From Salinivirgaceae bacterium (GTDB lineage Bacteria; Bacteroidota; Bacteroidia; Bacteroidales; SZUA-534), in the NCBI GenBank assembly GCA_017645945.1, contig JAGCNL010000011.1:62001-126000 (forward strand): 64,000 nt of DNA, read 5' to 3'. Below the pieces are notes generated by a model that did not search any database, was not told where the DNA came from, and saw only the letters and a list, made by a program, of their open reading frames with translations. Shown one piece after another: positions 60,522 to 64,000 of the stretch; the first letter of the stretch is position 1, and every line of letters begins with the position of its first letter. The translations under genes and the position numbers were made by a program.

Positions 60522-60925
60522 TTTTAATTAATAGTTAAACAATCAATTCGCATCGTTTTCCCACCGTGGCATTATGGTGCTCGGTTGGGGCGGCTCAAGG
60601 CCGACTCTTGATGCACATTCACTCAAAGAACACTCTCGAAAGAGTGATGTAAAAGTAGAGGTTTTTAAAAACCCGACAATAGAATTAGAAGAAAAAATTT
60701 TGCTCCAGGCGATAATTTATTTCGAACCTGTGCTGTGTTCTCGCACAGGCAGCCTTTATTATTGCGGTCCGGAAATTTTTAAATCACTAAAACTAAAGTT
60801 ATGACTGCCAAAAAACTTTTTGTGCGCTGTCTGGTTTATGATTCTGACGCCCAAAACTTATCAACATCGGTACTATCCTACCGCCAAACTCCTATATTTA
60901 TAAACTCAAAAAAACAAATTCCGCT
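60522..60925. other. Divergent intergenic region between the orphan pair and dnaE
   Basis: About 400 bp without a credible gene. It contains the hairpin CCTGTGC/GCACAGG (60727-60733 with 60743-60749, 9-nt loop) and, 25 bp before the dnaE start, TATATTTA (60894-60901), a near match to the -7 box. Two small ORFs (60574-60804 and 60801-60935) have no coding support. Confidence 0.5.
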
Positions 60926-63900
60926 ATGTTCTTAATCTTTGATACTGAGACTACAGGGCTGCCTGCCAACTATAAGGCACCCATCACCGATTTCGAAAAC
61001 TGGCCGCGGCTTGTGCAGCTTGCCTGGCAATGCCACGATGTGGATGGAAAGTTCCTTTTCGCGAAAAATTTCGTTGTGAAACCTGTTGGGTTCCGCATAC
61101 CGATTAACGCCGAAATGGTGCATCACATCTCCACAGAGAAAGCCCTCGAAATCGGCCAGGACCTTGATTTTGTACTGCGTGAATTTGCAGCCGATGTGCA
61201 GAAAGCAATGGTGGTTGTGGGGCATAATATCGAGTTCGACCTCAGCATTGTAGGGTGCGAATACCTGCGCAGCGGAATGGAAAATGTATTGGACAAGGCA
61301 CGCAAACTCTGTACCAAGGAGGCAAGTACCGAATTTTGTGCCATCATGAAAAACGGCAAAGCCAAATGGCCCAACCTAACCGAGCTTCACCAAAAACTCT
61401 TCGGCACTCCGTTCGAGGACGCGCACAACGCTGCTGGTGATGTGGTGGCCACCACCCGCTGTTTTCTTGAGCTGGTGCGGATTGGAGTGATAAGCGCCGA
61501 GCAACTTGGCATCTCTGAGACTGAACTTCAGGCATTTAAGAATCTCAACACAAAACCATTTGAGCCTGAGAATATAGAGTTTGAGTCGTTCGAAGCACCT
61601 AAGGCCGAACCTATCCAAGCACAACCTGCTCCGCAGCCTGCGGCAGAAAAACCTGCTTCCGAACCACAACCCACTGGTGGTAAGGTAGATACGTTCACTC
61701 ACTTGCACGTCCACTCCCACTACTCCATTCTCGACGGAATGTCGAAAGTGCCCGACCTTATAAATAAGTGCATGGCCAACAATATGCACGCCATGGCACT
61801 GACTGACCATGGTAACATGTTCGGAATCAAAGATTTGGTCGATACGGCAAACAAGGTGAACGGCGCACCGAAAAAGAAAGTTAAGGAATGTCAGGAAGAT
61901 ATTGATAAAGAGACAGATGAGGCTAAAAAAGCCGAACTTCAGACAAAGCTTGCCGAGTTAAAGGCAAAAGCTGAGTCGTTTATTCCTTTCAAGCCGATTA
62001 TCGGCATTGAGGCCTACTGTGCCCACGAGTCCCGTAACATTAAGGACACACGCGGCTGGCACCTTATCTTGCTTGCAAAGAACAAGACAGGCTACAAAAA
62101 CCTCTGCAAGCTCAGCTCGAAGGCGTTCACCGAAGGCTACTACTACAACGCCCGCATCGACCACGAACTGCTGGAGCAATACCATGAAGGAATAATTTGC
62201 TGCTCAGCATGTTTGGGCGGCGAGGTGCCGCAAAAAATCATGAATGGTGATTATGAGGGCGCAGAGCAATCGGTGGTATGGTTCAAAAATCTGTTTGGCG
62301 ATGACTATTACCTTGAAATGCAGCGCCACCAGACCAACAAACCCAATGCCGACCAAACAACTTTTGTGCGCCAGCAGGAGGTGAACAAGGTGCTGATAGA
62401 GTTTGCTAAAAAATACAATATCAAGCTGATAGCCACCAACGACGTGCACTTTGTTGAGGAGGAGCACGGCGAGGCTCACGACCGCCTCATCTGCCTCAGC
62501 ACAGGCAAGGACTTCAACGACCCCGACCGTATGCATTACACCAAGCAGGAGTGGCTTAAGACGCCTGCCGAGATGGCTGCCATCTTTGCCGATATGCCCG
62601 AAGTGCTGGCCAACACACAAGAGATAGCTGATAAAGTCGAGGTTTACAGCATTGATTCTGACCCGATTATGCCTAAATTCCCCATACCTGAGGATTTCGG
62701 AACTGAGGAGGAATACCGCAAGCGCATCACTGAGAAAGAACTTTTCGATGAGTTCACACAGAATGAGAAGCACGAAGTGGTGTTGAGTCAGGAGGATGCC
62801 GAGAAAAAAATCAAGAAATTAGGAGGTTACGACAAGTTATATAGAATAAAACTTGAAGCCGATTACCTTGCAAAACTCACATGGGAAGGTGCTGAAAAAC
62901 GCTATGGCGACAAACTGACTGATGAGCAAAAGGAGCGCATCACTTTTGAATTGCACATTATGAAGACGATGGGTTTCCCTGGTTACTTCCTCATTGTGCA
63001 GGACTATATCCGTGCCGCCCGCGAGGAGTTGGGCGTGAGCGTCGGCCCAGGCCGTGGTTCGGCTGCCGGCTCGGTGGTGGCCTATTGCCTGCGCATCACC
63101 GACCTCGACCCTCTCAAGTACGACTTGCTGTTCGAGCGTTTCCTCAACCCCGACCGTATCTCATTGCCCGATATCGACGTTGACTTCGACGATGAGGGAC
63201 GCGGCAAGGTGTTGGACTGGGTTACAGAGAAATACGGCGCCGAAAAGGTAGCGCACATCATCACCTACGGAACCATGGCCACCAAATCGTCGCTGGCCGA
63301 TGTGTGCCGCGTGCAGGGCATTTCAGTTGCAGCATCGAACAAAATCAAGAAGTTCGTTCCCGACCGCGATTTTGAAGAGATTCAAGTGAAGAATGTCGAG
63401 GGCTCGGTGCCGAAGAAAATGCCAAAGGTAAACCTCAAAAACTGCTATAAATACATTCCTGAGCTTAAGGAACTTCTGAATGGCAGCACCATTGGCGACA
63501 GCGATGTGGACCCATACATTGAGAGTTTGCCGTCGGTCCTCACCTATGCTGAGGAACTTGAAGACACCAACCGCCAGATTGGCATCCACGCCTGCGGTGT
63601 TATCATCGGTGCCGACGACCTTACAAACTTTGCGCCTGTCTGCACGGTTAAAGACCGCAAGAGCGGACAAGATGTGGTTGTAACTCAATATGATGGACAT
63701 GTTGTTGAAAGTGTTGGTTTAATCAAAATGGACTTCTTGGGATTGAGCACGCTGTCGCTCATCAAAGAGGCCATTGCCAATGTGAAGAAGACGCACGGCA
63801 TCGATATTGATATCGACCATATTCCAATCGACGACAAGCTGACATACAAGCTTTACAGCGAAGGCCGCACCATCGGCACATTCCAGTTTGAAAGCCCTGG

Positions 63901-64000
63901 CATGCAGAAGTACTTGCGCGAGCTGCAGCCAACGCAAATCTCCGACCTGATTGCCATGAACGCCCTCTACCGCCCGGGCCCGATGGACTACATTCCGCAG
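60926..64000 (+). CDS. dnaE: DNA polymerase III alpha subunit with N-terminal proofreading exonuclease (3' end outside the window)
   Basis: 1025 codons are in the window and the frame is open to the edge. Residues 1-185 form a DnaQ-like DEDDh 3'-5' exonuclease with all catalytic residues: FDTETTG (D6, E8), VGHNIEFDLS (D105), DAHNAAGDV (H167, D172). A Pro/Ala/Glu-rich linker (about 205-250) joins it to a standard DnaE: PHP domain (HLHVHSHYSILDGM, about 258; ALTDHGNMFG) and the polymerase core with GPGRGSAAGS (about 709) and the catalytic PDIDVDFDDEGR (about 750). The fusion puts polymerase and proofreading on one chain. ATG 60926 is the only start giving the exonuclease motif. Confidence 0.95.
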   Translation, partial: MFLIFDTETTGLPANYKAPITDFENWPRLVQLAWQCHDVDGKFLFAKNFVVKPVGFRIPINAEMVHHISTEKALEIGQDLDFVLREFAADVQKAMVVVGHNIEFDLSIVGCEYLRSGMENVLDKARKLCTKEASTEFCAIMKNGKAKWPNLTELHQKLFGTPFEDAHNAAGDVVATTRCFLELVRIGVISAEQLGISETELQAFKNLNTKPFEPENIEFESFEAPKAEPIQAQPAPQPAAEKPASEPQPTGGKVDTFTHLHVHSHYSILDGMSKVPDLINKCMANNMHAMALTDHGNMFGIKDLVDTANKVNGAPKKKVKECQEDIDKETDEAKKAELQTKLAELKAKAESFIPFKPIIGIEAYCAHESRNIKDTRGWHLILLAKNKTGYKNLCKLSSKAFTEGYYYNARIDHELLEQYHEGIICCSACLGGEVPQKIMNGDYEGAEQSVVWFKNLFGDDYYLEMQRHQTNKPNADQTTFVRQQEVNKVLIEFAKKYNIKLIATNDVHFVEEEHGEAHDRLICLSTGKDFNDPDRMHYTKQEWLKTPAEMAAIFADMPEVLANTQEIADKVEVYSIDSDPIMPKFPIPEDFGTEEEYRKRITEKELFDEFTQNEKHEVVLSQEDAEKKIKKLGGYDKLYRIKLEADYLAKLTWEGAEKRYGDKLTDEQKERITFELHIMKTMGFPGYFLIVQDYIRAAREELGVSVGPGRGSAAGSVVAYCLRITDLDPLKYDLLFERFLNPDRISLPDIDVDFDDEGRGKVLDWVTEKYGAEKVAHIITYGTMATKSSLADVCRVQGISVAASNKIKKFVPDRDFEEIQVKNVEGSVPKKMPKVNLKNCYKYIPELKELLNGSTIGDSDVDPYIESLPSVLTYAEELEDTNRQIGIHACGVIIGADDLTNFAPVCTVKDRKSGQDVVVTQYDGHVVESVGLIKMDFLGLSTLSLIKEAIANVKKTHGIDIDIDHIPIDDKLTYKLYSEGRTIGTFQFESPGMQKYLRELQPTQISDLIAMNALYRPGPMDYIPQ

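Noticed and set aside
60721..60780. TTCGAAC next to a hairpin, considered as part of a tRNA gene
   Set aside because: No acceptor stem, D arm or anticodon arm can be folded around it.
60574..60804. A 76-codon open frame in the dnaE upstream region
   Set aside because: No RBS, promoter box, signal or family resemblance; composition matches non-coding DNA.
60801..60935. A 44-codon open frame overlapping the dnaE start, considered as a leader peptide
   Set aside because: No run of one amino acid, no following hairpin pair, and it overlaps the dnaE start, so no attenuator logic.

Overview
The window looks like chromosomal DNA of a member of the order Bacteroidales. The evidence is the protein families present (BspA-like repeats, DUF2851, DUF4249 with a TonB-dependent receptor, VTC/DUF4956/DUF2490, a BACON-GH16 lipoprotein, a rbfA-LolE pair) and the many starts preceded by the Bacteroidetes -7 promoter box TAnnTTTG instead of an E. 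coli-type promoter. Two secreted proteins end in tails resembling type IX secretion (T9SS) sorting domains. I see no rRNA, tRNA, transposase, integrase, prophage or CRISPR array. Genes are cut at both window edges.

Layout. 1-10 kb: a truncated lytic transglycosylase, a histidine acid phosphatase, a secreted protein, a three-gene envelope polysaccharide O-acetylation module (polytopic protein, MBOAT, AlgJ/X-like), a GH16 glucanase and nadB. 10-20 kb: DUF2851, a LytS-type kinase coupled to a polyprenyl synthase, greA-HIT, two secreted proteins of unknown function, and an AsmA-like/Dsb-like/Cys-rich lipoprotein operon. 20-32 kb: nfnAB, a secreted nitroreductase, a 2400-residue BspA-like surface protein, rpoN. 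32-41 kb: a membrane protein, TPR-ribH, pheS, a tightly divergent pair leading into folK, an AAA ATPase with iterated operator-like palindromes, and rbfA-lolE. 41-54 kb: a phosphohexomutase, an AAA/DUF4143 ATPase between direct repeats, a DUF4249/TonB receptor pair, a serpin lipoprotein, a polyphosphate-type cluster (lipoprotein, VTC, DUF4956, DUF2490) and an alkaline-phosphatase-family protein. 54-64 kb: ilvDBN behind a leader-peptide attenuator, two orphan genes, and the first 1025 codons of a DNA polymerase III alpha gene with a fused proofreading exonuclease.

The most notable non-genic features are: (a) the ilv leader, which encodes a 19-residue peptide with six consecutive Val codons followed by mutually exclusive antiterminator and terminator hairpins, behind a promoter carrying a 16-bp perfect palindrome; (b) the DUF4143 ATPase, whose ORF alone fills the space between two direct repeats that contain a 33-bp-periodic 18-mer and a duplicate of the 3' end of the upstream mutase gene; (c) a 15-bp-periodic palindrome array in front of the second AAA ATPase; (d) recurrent palindromes and CTAACTC-like pyrimidine heptads in several intergenic regions.

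All functional calls come from reading motifs by eye; no database search was possible. Start codons were moved inward from the longest ORF wherever a signal peptide, promoter box or overlap indicated it.
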